A stretch of DNA of 60,312 nucleotides from Cyclobacteriaceae bacterium (GTDB lineage: Bacteria; Bacteroidota; Bacteroidia; Cytophagales; Cyclobacteriaceae), in NCBI GenBank assembly GCA_003565295.1, contig PXCO01000144.1, positions 1 through 60,312 on the forward strand. Direction: 5' to 3'. The notes beneath the pieces were generated by a model, which was not told where the DNA came from, did no database searches, and saw nothing but the letters and a program-made list of their open reading frames with translations. Below are positions 44,101-51,847 of the stretch, one piece after another. The translations under genes were made by a program, and so were the position numbers. Each line of letters opens with the position of its first letter. The first letter of the stretch is position 1.

Positions 44101-46944
44101 ATCCTTTCCAATTACTTGATAGGTACTAGGGTGTTCTTTTCCATTTTCAATAAAAAGGTCATGCTCACGCTGGATTTGCTCTCTGTGCTCGGGAGCGACC
44201 ATCATGGTAAATGACTTTCCAATCAATTCTTCCCTAGAATAGCCATAAATATCACAATAGGCCTTATTTACCTCTACAAAATATCCCTTCTTATTGGTGA
44301 TGCAAATTCCTGTTGCGACCACATTAAAAACTGAAGTGACCAGGTTCTCTGTGGTTTGAAGCTTTTTGGCGGTTTCTTTTAGATCGGTAATCTCCAAATA
44401 ACCTAGTGAGATCGCTTCAACCTTTTCATTGGCATAAATGGCAGGGGTAAAGTTCACTGAAAACGAACGATCTAATTGGTTGGTGTCTTTAAAAACCTTT
44501 TCTCCCTGAAATATTTTACCCGTGCAAGAAAGGGAAAAGTCCTGCATGAAATCCTCCACATGGCCTGATGGAAGGATTTCCATTATGGAACCTCCTTTTT
44601 TGATGCCTTTACCGGATAAGGTTTCAAAAAGCTTTGCTGCTTTCCGGTTAAAGTTGATGACATTGTATGTTTTGTCCACAAGGATAAAGGACTGCAAATC
44701 ATTATTGAGCAAGGCTTCGGTATTGGCCTGTAGCCTCTTTAATGCCTCTTCCTTCTTTTCTATCTCATCAAAGGCAGCTTTTAATTCTGTATAGGCAATT
44801 TGTATTTCCTCATTGGTGCTTTGCAATTCCTCATTGCTGGTCTCCAATTCTTCATTGCTGGATTGAAGCTCTTCATTTGTGCTTTGAAGTTCCTCATTTA
44901 AGGTTTGCATCTCCTCATTGCTGGATTCAATCTGTTCAATGTAGGTCTGAAGGTGTTCCTTTGTGGCAGACAGGTCGTTTTCTAATTCATGGATCTTCTG
45001 GCTGGTGAGTGCTACAGTATCATCAATTTGACGCTTACTTATAAATTCTTCTATTTCCAGGTTTTCAAAAATCACAATATACAATTGCTCCCCCGGGGAG
45101 GTAAATAACACGGGTTTTGTGGATACCCTTACATAATACTCTTTGCCAAAAAGTGAAAAGCGCTTGATATGGCCCTTAATGGCTCGTCTTTCTTTCAAGA
45201 CTTTGGTTAGGATTGCCCTCACTTCAATTTTCAGTTCCTCATTTACCAACCGGATTATATTGACCTGTATGCTGCCTGGACTCAGGCTAAGGTAGAGCCT
45301 TACATCTCCATTTACCTCCAAAATATCCAACTCCTCATTTACCACCACATAAGGGTGCTCAAAGCCTTCGGACAAGGTTTCCTTGATTTTATCTTTAAGG
45401 CCAAGCTCCCGGCTTTCAGGCTGATTCGAATGATGCTTGGGTAATGGTATCTTGCTTGCTTTAAACCCGGAAAACTTGAGGTTATGTAGATTTTTTACGT
45501 TTCTTTTGACAAATAATTTATGGGTCTGGTCCTGGCAGTGAAATAAGTTGGAGAAATGCCCGATGTTTTCTGACTTTCCTAAAAACAAAATTCCCCCAAC
45601 CTGTAGGGAATAATGAAACAAGGGAATGACTTGTTGTTGAAGCCCTGAACTAAAATAGATCAATAAATTCCTACAACTGATAAGGTCAAGCTTTAAAAAA
45701 GGCGGGTTTTTAAGCAGGTCATGTTTGGAAAAGAGTACACTAGTTCGAAGCTTTTTAATTACCTGATAATCATTGCCCAATTTTTCGAAATAGGTATCCC
45801 TCCATTTATTTGGCAGATTTTCAAGAAGTTCCGCTGAATATGTTCCCCTACGTCCTTTTGTTATGGCCACTTCATCTACGTCTGTGGCAAAAATTTGAAA
45901 CTTAACTTCATTATTGGAAGTTTTTATCCGCTCATTTAACAGGATGGCAATGGAATAGGCCTCTTCCCCGGTAGAACACCCAGGTACCCAAATCCTAAGG
46001 GGTGCGGACAGGCTTCTATTTCTCAACAGACTTTCAATTTCTTTATCCAAGGCTTGAAACGAATCCATGTCCCTGAAAAAGGAAGTTACCCCAATAAGCA
46101 GAGTGTTAAAAAGCCTTTCCACCTCATTTGGATCTTTCTCTAGGACTTCCAGGTAGGCCTCATAGGTGGATAAGGATAGTGACTGTAGCCTCTTTTCAAT
46201 CCTTCTTCCAATGGTGGCAGATTTATAGGCCGAAAAATCTGTTCCCGTTATTTGCCCAAGCAGCCAGAGTATTTTCTCTAATGAGGAGTCTCCTGCAACC
46301 TGTTCGGAAGACTGGCTAGGTAGATCTTGGGGGTTTTTTATCCAAGTAAGGATGTAGTCTCCCATAAGGTTAGGAGGCAATATGCTATCCACTTCCTGGG
46401 TGTTGATGGCTGCATTCGGCATTCCATCATATTTTGCCGTTTTGGGGTCTTGTGCCAGAATAAGGCCTCCGTTTTTTTTAAGGTCTCTCAATCCCCTGGC
46501 ACCATCTGTCCCGGTGCCTGAAAGAATTACCCCTATTATTGAATGTGCAGTGCTTTTGGCCAGGGATTGAAATAGTAGGTCAACCGAAGGTTTGGGGCCT
46601 ACCTGACTTGCGGGTTGCTGAAGTAGGATATTTCCCCTTTGTAATAGAATGTCCTTGTCAGGGGGCGTGACATACACCTTTTGCGACTCTATTTTTTCTC
46701 CATTTTCTGCCTCTTTTACCTCAAGTGATGTACATTTGCTCAAAAGCTGCACCAATCTACTTTTATGGGTAGGGCTCATGTGTTGAGCGATCAGTATGCA
46801 ACAATCCGCTATAGGGGGGATTTTGGAAAGAAATTCTTGTAAGGCCTCAAGGCCTCCTGCAGAGGCACCTACGGCAATTACAATTTTTGGTAGGTTTGCT
46901 TTTGCTGCTTTTTTCTTACTACTGGGTCGGTTGTGGGAGGACAT
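38164..46944 (-). CDS. Giant CheB-CheR-PAS-GAF hybrid histidine kinase
   Basis: From ATG 46944 (a TTG 18 bases upstream is in frame) the protein has 2926 residues and no membrane helix. Domains in order: CheB methylesterase (about 12-200; Ser in VGASAGG, His in AQHM, Asp in GTGTDGA); CheR methyltransferase (about 215-490; SAM motif VPGCSTGEEAYSIA, SFFRD, SCRNLLIYF); a PAS-like segment; a coiled coil (about 645-730) of NEELQSTNEELQ-type repeats; about 12 PAS domains with three GAF-like regions interspersed; and HisKA/HATPase (H-box AYVASHDLQEPLRM near 2716; GTGMGLAIVKK). Key CheB and CheR residues are intact. No receiver is fused. It could integrate many signals and methylate or demethylate a receptor. 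It is followed by a second kinase one base downstream. Confidence 0.93.
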   Translation of the reverse strand: MSSHNRPSSKKKAAKANLPKIVIAVGASAGGLEALQEFLSKIPPIADCCILIAQHMSPTHKSRLVQLLSKCTSLEVKEAENGEKIESQKVYVTPPDKDILLQRGNILLQQPASQVGPKPSVDLLFQSLAKSTAHSIIGVILSGTGTDGARGLRDLKKNGGLILAQDPKTAKYDGMPNAAINTQEVDSILPPNLMGDYILTWIKNPQDLPSQSSEQVAGDSSLEKILWLLGQITGTDFSAYKSATIGRRIEKRLQSLSLSTYEAYLEVLEKDPNEVERLFNTLLIGVTSFFRDMDSFQALDKEIESLLRNRSLSAPLRIWVPGCSTGEEAYSIAILLNERIKTSNNEVKFQIFATDVDEVAITKGRRGTYSAELLENLPNKWRDTYFEKLGNDYQVIKKLRTSVLFSKHDLLKNPPFLKLDLISCRNLLIYFSSGLQQQVIPLFHYSLQVGGILFLGKSENIGHFSNLFHCQDQTHKLFVKRNVKNLHNLKFSGFKASKIPLPKHHSNQPESRELGLKDKIKETLSEGFEHPYVVVNEELDILEVNGDVRLYLSLSPGSIQVNIIRLVNEELKIEVRAILTKVLKERRAIKGHIKRFSLFGKEYYVRVSTKPVLFTSPGEQLYIVIFENLEIEEFISKRQIDDTVALTSQKIHELENDLSATKEHLQTYIEQIESSNEEMQTLNEELQSTNEELQSSNEELETSNEELQSTNEEIQIAYTELKAAFDEIEKKEEALKRLQANTEALLNNDLQSFILVDKTYNVINFNRKAAKLFETLSGKGIKKGGSIMEILPSGHVEDFMQDFSLSCTGKIFQGEKVFKDTNQLDRSFSVNFTPAIYANEKVEAISLGYLEITDLKETAKKLQTTENLVTSVFNVVATGICITNKKGYFVEVNKAYCDIYGYSREELIGKSFTMMVAPEHREQIQREHDLFIENGKEHPSTYQVIGKDGGKITISVSAELLVNPDGERLKITSITDITKETEIANNLEHTLWQLKERAKEQACMIEIISFGSSLSSSSSYLQKVTSAIPKGYQFPASTSAKISYGEQVFTSANFKKGKNSQCFKGETEDKQALCIEVFTFSTNTPVFLPEEQALLDSIGKNLILTINHHINSKRIAESERRFKNLVQRGADLICIVDTDGVYTYVSPNYETLLGYKPEELLGKNGLDFIHPEDLLQIQAIFEKHGHKVKITSPAYRFKAKNGKYLWLQGTSTKMLDDPTINGIVINTMNVTPLIETQLQLEASEEKYRNLFHFSPLPKWIYQVDDFRIIDVNLAAINEYGYSKDEFLKLTIKELRPKSQVPRLLDAHKEAELKDGIIKFGIFTHQRKDGSQMLMSITGQKLRFKGKECMMVDCIDVTEREKLTHELLSKEAKLEKAHEVAKMGYWSHQIDNDTIFWSSMMHKIWENNMETPNIKMDFLIQTIHPDDRDLIAEERNRLISGKSEHFDLQHRIITPSGRQKWIHSRAYVVKDPHKDETIIEGTSQDITDQKDQEIQKQLENKLSSIFNQEESLARTLEITLNYLLHFFNFDIGEAWIVNPDQKQLNLIGCQTGEKLLLAKRNPCQLKTVKKGDGLAGKVWENNEIWEWKIDKTSKPLWKNLPRDSQPEFSLGIPLVHGDETIGVLLFGTKEKHENITYTRKLLQKLVNMLGIQVHRKKLEEELSRIFNSSPDIICVAGTDGYYKKVNPAMCDLLGFSEEEILSTPMVEFTHPEDRNKTAGELDNINRRKGKEVFENRFLTKSGKTLWLSWNSRFFLDEGLIYAVAKDVTKQKELELLLDNATSISRVGAWEINLESQEVYFSKITKEIHELEEKEIVQVAEAINFFREDVRGKIDEAVSLGIAKGEPWDLELPLITAKGNERWVRTIGKPAFKEGKCIRLIGSIQDIHSRKMAELRLQHTADNIPGVIFQYRIYPDGSDQMLHVTKGALEIWGISPEEVMENPERIWAQVNQTGDMGKLKASIQHSMEHLEKWHCSYRIKREDGEVIWVEGFGTPHRLGDGSTLWDAVIIDITEKKNLETLWEKASKLTKIGSWEENQEDEEHQYTYWSPMAREILELDQNESISLTQWEEKLFKTNKDAIVKAFHDLRDKGKEFDLELLMQTGKNKPKWVRVIGNAEITGDGSRRIFGSIQDIHQRKTAELELAQKTDYLFALANIIETLLAKEDWAKALDNCFEIAGKATRVNRVYYFEKHTDPSSPEKEVFSQRFEWNSGEFPSQMDNPALQNMDIRTFSEFEDTIAKGSVYQASVSSLPSSNLKTLLQSQLIKSIMCIPIFLGKEYYGFIGFDDCEQERVWHEDEVTFLLSISSNLSTAILQRQNKLALKGALDEKEQILESIQDGFFALDKNWTITYWNKVAERMLGRKKKEVMGKNVWDEFREAVSLKFYDEYHRAIKENIPVKFEEYFAPVEKWFDVSAFPSPLGLTVYFKDITEKKMAELELLRFQRIIENSKDGIALASATGQPLYVNPSFAKSLGYTMEELREKGSPGTVYADKNVASEVFGTLLSGKFWKGDIQLINKVGEKMDFFLSGGPIIDENDELVAIFGIHTDISERKKAEEKIRLSNERFQKVTEATQEAIWDWDIINDSVFFGEGYFKLFGYDPNNVSLSSWSSKIHPDDQNEVSTGLQQALDDPNISYWQSEYKFLKNNDDYAIVMERGMIMRDKKGKAFRMVGSMMDMTRQKEYENSLKELNLALENQTNELARSNAELEQFAYVASHDLQEPLRMVTSFLTQLNKKYRHKLDEKGLSYIDFAVDGASRMRNIILDLLDFSRIGKAEEELTELDFNQLTKDILTLHQSLIKEKKANIHFEDLPTLRTYKTPLLQVMQNLISNALKYSRPGVLPNIKIVAIKEGEKWIFSVSDNGIGIEEEYFEKIFVIFQRLHTKHEYAGTGMGLAIVKKILEHIGEEIWLTSNPGAGSTFYFTHKIH

Positions 46945-47177
46945 TCTTATACAATTTATCAATGGAAATTTTCATTTCCCGGTAACTTAAGCTGTCAAAA
47001 TTTGAGGATAAAAATCAAACTAAAGTAATCAAAGTTTTGGCATTATCACAAGTTACCCCAATAACCTGTAGGTATTTTTGTGAAGTTATTAATCACTTTG
47101 GTAAATAATGTTGATTTACTTTTAGGTATAATTCCCCTTAAACGACCCTCTGAATTTTTAATTGAAACAAATCAATT

Positions 47178-50100
47178 TTACATCGTATTTCCTTCTTCTT
47201 CTGAAATTTTAAATTGTGGAAGGCTTAACACAAAATGAGCCCCTTTACCTGAATGAGGGTTTAATGTTATACTTCCATCATGGCTTTCAATAATCTTTTT
47301 CACGATGGCTAGGCCCATCCCGGTTCCTTCATATTCGTTTATACCATGTAAGCGTTGGAAAACTTTAAATATTTTATCCTTGTATTCAGGTTCAATGCCG
47401 ATCCCATTATCTATGACATGGATTTCTATGAAATTATTATTGATTTCGGAAGTAATGCAAATTTGAGGGCTTTGACCTTTACGGGAATATTTAATGGCAT
47501 TAGAAATTAAATTGAAAAACACCTGGACAAGAGCTGATCTGTATCCCCAAATATTGGGCAACTCATTTACTTCAAGCTTGGCCTTGGTGTCTTGAATCTT
47601 CCGTCTAAGCAGCAGGCAAGCCTCATCTATTACTTCGTTCAGAGACAATTTTTCTCTACCTGACTCATGTTCACCCGCTTTAGAAAACTCCAGCAGATCA
47701 AGTAAGATTTTTCTCATCCGGCTGGCTCCATCTACTGCAAAATCAATGTATTCTAATGCCTTTGTGTCCAATTTTTCTCCGTACCGCTTTTCCAGCAATT
47801 TCAGAAAACTACTGATCATTCTAAGTGGCTCCTGCAGGTCGTGGGATGCCACATAGGCAAACTGTTCTAGTTCGGCATTGCTACGGCTTAGTTCGGCTGC
47901 TCTTTGTGTAAGCTCTAAATTGAGATTTTTAAGAGATTCCTCGTGTTCCTTTCTGTAACTGATGTCCTGAATGGCACCCAACAACCTAATAGGACGGTCG
48001 TAATCATCTCTAATTACTAAACCCCGGTCTACCACCGTAGCAAATTTCTTTTCTGCGGTTCTATAGCGATATTCATTGATATACGCATCACTGTCCGATT
48101 TATTTTCCAGGATTTCCTCCAAGTTATTCATCAGGTTTTGCCGGTCTTCATCGTGAACCCTCTCCATCCATGTATCAAAACTGTAAGGGACTTGTAAATC
48201 ATATCCGAACAATGTCTGAAAGCCCTTGCCAAGATAAACCTCATTGGAATTTAAGTCCCAATCATATATGGCATCATTGGCAGCCTCAGTAAGTTTCTCG
48301 TATCTTTCATTGCTGACTCTAAGGGAATCCTCAAGTATTTTACGTTTTAATTCATGCCCCAAATGCCTGGCAAGGTCTTCGAAGAACTCCTGTTGGAGTT
48401 CTAAGGAGAACAAAGAACCTTTCTTGACATTATTGCTTACGATCAAAAGACCTAAAATTTTATGGTGGGAAATTAATGGAACCCCTAGGAGGCACTGTTG
48501 AGGGAATAATCTATACCCTTCAAAATAATTGTTGTTATTATCGTTGATTTTCCAAATTTTGGAGTTTTTGGTAGAGAAGATTTCACCATAGAGGCCATAA
48601 TCCATGACATATTTGCTACCAATGAAATGAAGAGATTTCAAACCGGCACTAATTTGGGAGTAAAGTACAAATTCTTTACTGCCCTCTTCACAAAACCAAA
48701 ACTCCGCCAAGTCCAGTTCCCCAAAGGCCGCAATTCTAGCGAGGGTGGATTCCATAAACTCCTTAGTCCGTGGAACATTTTGTGAAGATTTATTTATGGA
48801 TGCTACCAATTCTTTCTGCAATTCCCGCATCTTTTGTTTGGTTACATCCCTTTCTATGGCAATCCAATGGGTGAACCAACCCGTTTCATCCGCTACCGGA
48901 TTGATGGAGAAATGGTTATAGAATTCCTCCCCGTTTTTTTTATAGTTGATAAGAGTGGTATCATAAGGTTGCCATTTTTTCATTTTACTTTTCAAGCGTT
49001 TAAGCTCCTCCTTATCTGTTTTAGGCCCCTGCAGGACCCTGGGTGTTTCTCCAATCAATTCTTCCTTACTATATCCTGTAAGCTGAGCCATGGCATCATT
49101 TACATATAAAATTTTTGGTCCAGTTTTATCCATAGGCTCTGCCTCGGTAATCATAACACCATCGGCATTATGGGTAATCACCCTTTCCAATACTTTCAGC
49201 CTATGTAATTCAGATTTTTGTTTGGTGATGTCCTGTACAGTGCCTTGCCAAACATTTACAGGTCCATTTTTAATTGCCCCTATTAAATTAATCCATTTGA
49301 CTTTCCCAGATAAGGTAAATATCCTGAATTGTACCTCAAAAGAATTTTTTAATTGTGATTTTTTGGTTACCTTAAACAACAGTTTTTTCCGGTCGTCCGG
49401 ATGAACCGTTTTAAAAAAATATGCCATAGAGGGATGATTAGCATTCTTTTTTATCTCCCATAAACGAAACATGTTATCAGACCAGTAAAGACTGTTGGTA
49501 TCTAGGTTAAATTCCCAATTTCCAAGTTTTGCGACATTCTGAGCAAGTTCTAATTTTTCCTCCTTGTCTTTTAACGCTAAAAAGGCAGCTTCACGCTCTG
49601 TGACATCTTGCCCGGTAGCAATCACACAGTCTTTGTCCATGTACTTTATGGGGTGGCCATGCAAGTCCATGAAAAGGATCTTTCCCGATTTGGTGTGGTG
49701 CCTGACCACTCCATAATGTATAAACCCATTTTTCTTACCAATTTCTCTTTGTAACCTTTCAAGTTCTTGCCAGTCTGAGGAAGGTCTTAAGTCTTTCAAA
49801 GTTAGGGTTCTGAACTCTTCCTTGGTATATCCATAGAGATTTATGGCCGCCAAATTCACATCCAAAATGATAAGACTTCCTTTCTCGTAGACCCATTTGG
49901 GGTAAGGGTTAAGCTCAAATAAGTTTTTATATTGATCCTCAAATGGAGCATTGGGTAGTTGGACGTTGACGGGGGATTCAAAAACCGGGTTGATCCTAAG
50001 CTTGCCCCCAGAATATTCACAAACAAAGCTATCTGGAGGATAATATATGCAGAAGGGTCTAATTGTTTGGTTCTCTTTTGCTTCGATAAGAAAAATAGAA

Positions 50101-50333
50101 TTTTTGTTACATTTAAGTTTTTCCTGCAAATTTTCAAGCTGCTTTTTATTAGGAGTTGATTTTAAGTGGTAAGCACAATATGCAGGTTGAGGAATGAATA
50201 GGATTTGCTCTAAAATTGAAAATGTAGATGAGTTCAACGATTCAAAACTCACCATCGGCACACTTTTGATGTCTTTAGGAGAAAGAAATACCCTTTTATC
50301 AGCCATTTTCCCACTACTCCAATTCTTCCTCAT
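47178..50333 (-). CDS. Soluble multi-PAS/GAF histidine kinase
   Basis: The 1051-residue protein has no membrane helix. After a poorly conserved N-terminal region (1-135) come PAS domains (YKNLFELNPYPKWVYE; NVAKLGNWEFN; ITHNADGVMITE), a GAF-like region (about 530-690), another PAS (YDWDLNSNEVYLG), and the kinase core with H-box AYVASHDLQEPLRM near residue 830 and GTGMGLAIVKK. The third PAS has the LOV-like sequence GETPRVLQGPKTD, but the flavin-linking cysteine is replaced by proline, so a classic photocycle is unlikely. The first PAS is clearly related to one in the giant kinase. The gap of 233 bases to the giant gene may hold its own promoter. Confidence 0.92.
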   Translation of the reverse strand: MRKNWSSGKMADKRVFLSPKDIKSVPMVSFESLNSSTFSILEQILFIPQPAYCAYHLKSTPNKKQLENLQEKLKCNKNSIFLIEAKENQTIRPFCIYYPPDSFVCEYSGGKLRINPVFESPVNVQLPNAPFEDQYKNLFELNPYPKWVYEKGSLIILDVNLAAINLYGYTKEEFRTLTLKDLRPSSDWQELERLQREIGKKNGFIHYGVVRHHTKSGKILFMDLHGHPIKYMDKDCVIATGQDVTEREAAFLALKDKEEKLELAQNVAKLGNWEFNLDTNSLYWSDNMFRLWEIKKNANHPSMAYFFKTVHPDDRKKLLFKVTKKSQLKNSFEVQFRIFTLSGKVKWINLIGAIKNGPVNVWQGTVQDITKQKSELHRLKVLERVITHNADGVMITEAEPMDKTGPKILYVNDAMAQLTGYSKEELIGETPRVLQGPKTDKEELKRLKSKMKKWQPYDTTLINYKKNGEEFYNHFSINPVADETGWFTHWIAIERDVTKQKMRELQKELVASINKSSQNVPRTKEFMESTLARIAAFGELDLAEFWFCEEGSKEFVLYSQISAGLKSLHFIGSKYVMDYGLYGEIFSTKNSKIWKINDNNNNYFEGYRLFPQQCLLGVPLISHHKILGLLIVSNNVKKGSLFSLELQQEFFEDLARHLGHELKRKILEDSLRVSNERYEKLTEAANDAIYDWDLNSNEVYLGKGFQTLFGYDLQVPYSFDTWMERVHDEDRQNLMNNLEEILENKSDSDAYINEYRYRTAEKKFATVVDRGLVIRDDYDRPIRLLGAIQDISYRKEHEESLKNLNLELTQRAAELSRSNAELEQFAYVASHDLQEPLRMISSFLKLLEKRYGEKLDTKALEYIDFAVDGASRMRKILLDLLEFSKAGEHESGREKLSLNEVIDEACLLLRRKIQDTKAKLEVNELPNIWGYRSALVQVFFNLISNAIKYSRKGQSPQICITSEINNNFIEIHVIDNGIGIEPEYKDKIFKVFQRLHGINEYEGTGMGLAIVKKIIESHDGSITLNPHSGKGAHFVLSLPQFKISEEEGNTM

Positions 50334-50578
50334 ACATTTCCCTATATTGAACCGTTTTGGTGTTTCAAAGCAGTAGGTTAGTTACACATTTATCAGTTAA
50401 GGACAAAAAAGTATTATGCCTCTAAGTCACCTGGGTTGGTTTCTTGTTTGCCGGCTTAAAATTAGAGGTTTTTTACTTCATTAACGATAAAACAAATATA
50501 TCATTTGGTAAAAAAAATCACGATAAATTGAAATAAACTGTATAATGGTGTAAATTATCTACTGAAAAAGCCTTTAGG

Positions 50579-51847
50579 TTACCTTTTTTTCACAAAGCGC
50601 TCTGCTAATTCTTCCAGGTCTATACCCAATTCATTTTTATTGGTGTCAATACAAATATTTTTGAGCTGATCTGGCAATGCCTCAAAACCCCATAAAGTAC
50701 CCAAAATTGCTCCCGCCAAAGAAGCTGTCGTGTCATTATCCCTTCCATAATTCACCAAAAATTGCAGGGTCTTTTCAAAATTAAATTCGGTGAAGATCAT
50801 GGCCGTAAGCACCTGTAAGAATATTTCACCGGCGTGAAAAGGCATATCTTGATGATAATGATCCAAAAGCTCAAAAGCCTTCATTACTCCGGGTTCATCT
50901 TTTCCGAAAGGGAATTCCGGGTTGCTTTCTTTTGTGGCAATTGCTGAAATTTCCAAAGCCTGTTTTAGAATCCGGTAAGCCACCCGGCCCACCAAACGGC
51001 TTTCAAAATAATTCTCTGGATCAAGGGAGCGTATGGTCTCTAACATTTTTTCAGGACTGGCTTTATTATGCATGGCTGCTGATGTCATCGCCGCCGAGAG
51101 TGCACTGAGGTCTTTTGCATAACCGATGTCGAACAAACTTAATTTAAATGCCTCTTGATAAGCTTTTTCGGGTTGTTGTGGAAAAAATAATCCAATTGCC
51201 GGACTATAAAGCAATCCCCCGCAAACCATTTCTCCCCCATAAAATTTATTCAAGGCTATGTTATAGGCCATAAGATCATTGTCCAATAATGGTTTGGCCA
51301 CCTTTGCCCATTCCTGAAGCCACCATACTTTCATCTGCTGCCTTTCGAAGTCTTCAGGATTGTTCGGGTCCAACTTTTTAAATTGCAGCAAGTGCCCATG
51401 AAACTCCTCATAGATATGCCTGGCCCATCTTAATTCATTTAACCCCCCTTTATCCTGGGTTCCCAAGTATTCCATGATCAAAACCTTCCAACGGGTATCG
51501 TCAGTAGTGCCTCCCGCAGGAAGGTTCGCTTTCCATATTCCTTCAGGACTAGTTTCCCTGACCATGGAATCCAATTTGTTCACCCATCCATATTCTATCC
51601 ATATCTCTTCCCTTGGCCACATTTCTGTAGGGGCACCCATGGCATCCCCTATAGCACTTCCCACCAACATCCCCAGGACTTTGTCATACATTTCCTCCTT
51701 TGATAAGGTGATTTCAGAAGGACTATATTTTTCAATTTGTTCCTTGGGTTGCTTCTCAGGTTTGCAGGAAATGAAGGTAAATAGGAAAAAAACGAATGAT
51801 ATTCTTAAGAGAGGGTTAATAGGCAAGTACATAGTCAGAGGCTTCAT
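50579..51847 (-). CDS. ADP-ribosylglycohydrolase-family lipoprotein
   Basis: The 422-residue protein has a lipoprotein signal with Cys28 (FLFTFISCKPEK), so it is exported. The body matches the ADP-ribosylglycohydrolase (DraG/ARH) fold: MLVGSAIGDAMGAPTE, the metal-site GGTTDDTRW, and the C-terminal motif NYGRDNDTTASLAGAILG. These Asp/Thr residues coordinate two Mg ions in the family. It would cleave an N- or O-glycosidic ribose bond; the true substrate outside the cytoplasm is unknown. It overlaps the end of the upstream kinase gene by 32 bases (17 if ATG 51832 is used), so both are coupled. Confidence 0.87.
   Translation of the reverse strand: MKPLTMYLPINPLLRISFVFFLFTFISCKPEKQPKEQIEKYSPSEITLSKEEMYDKVLGMLVGSAIGDAMGAPTEMWPREEIWIEYGWVNKLDSMVRETSPEGIWKANLPAGGTTDDTRWKVLIMEYLGTQDKGGLNELRWARHIYEEFHGHLLQFKKLDPNNPEDFERQQMKVWWLQEWAKVAKPLLDNDLMAYNIALNKFYGGEMVCGGLLYSPAIGLFFPQQPEKAYQEAFKLSLFDIGYAKDLSALSAAMTSAAMHNKASPEKMLETIRSLDPENYFESRLVGRVAYRILKQALEISAIATKESNPEFPFGKDEPGVMKAFELLDHYHQDMPFHAGEIFLQVLTAMIFTEFNFEKTLQFLVNYGRDNDTTASLAGAILGTLWGFEALPDQLKNICIDTNKNELGIDLEELAERFVKKR

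Noticed and set aside
44790-44950. Tandem DNA repeats resembling a minisatellite
   Set aside because: They encode the NEELQSTNEELQ-type coiled coil of the giant kinase, a known feature of CheB/CheR/PAS fusions, not a separate repeat element.
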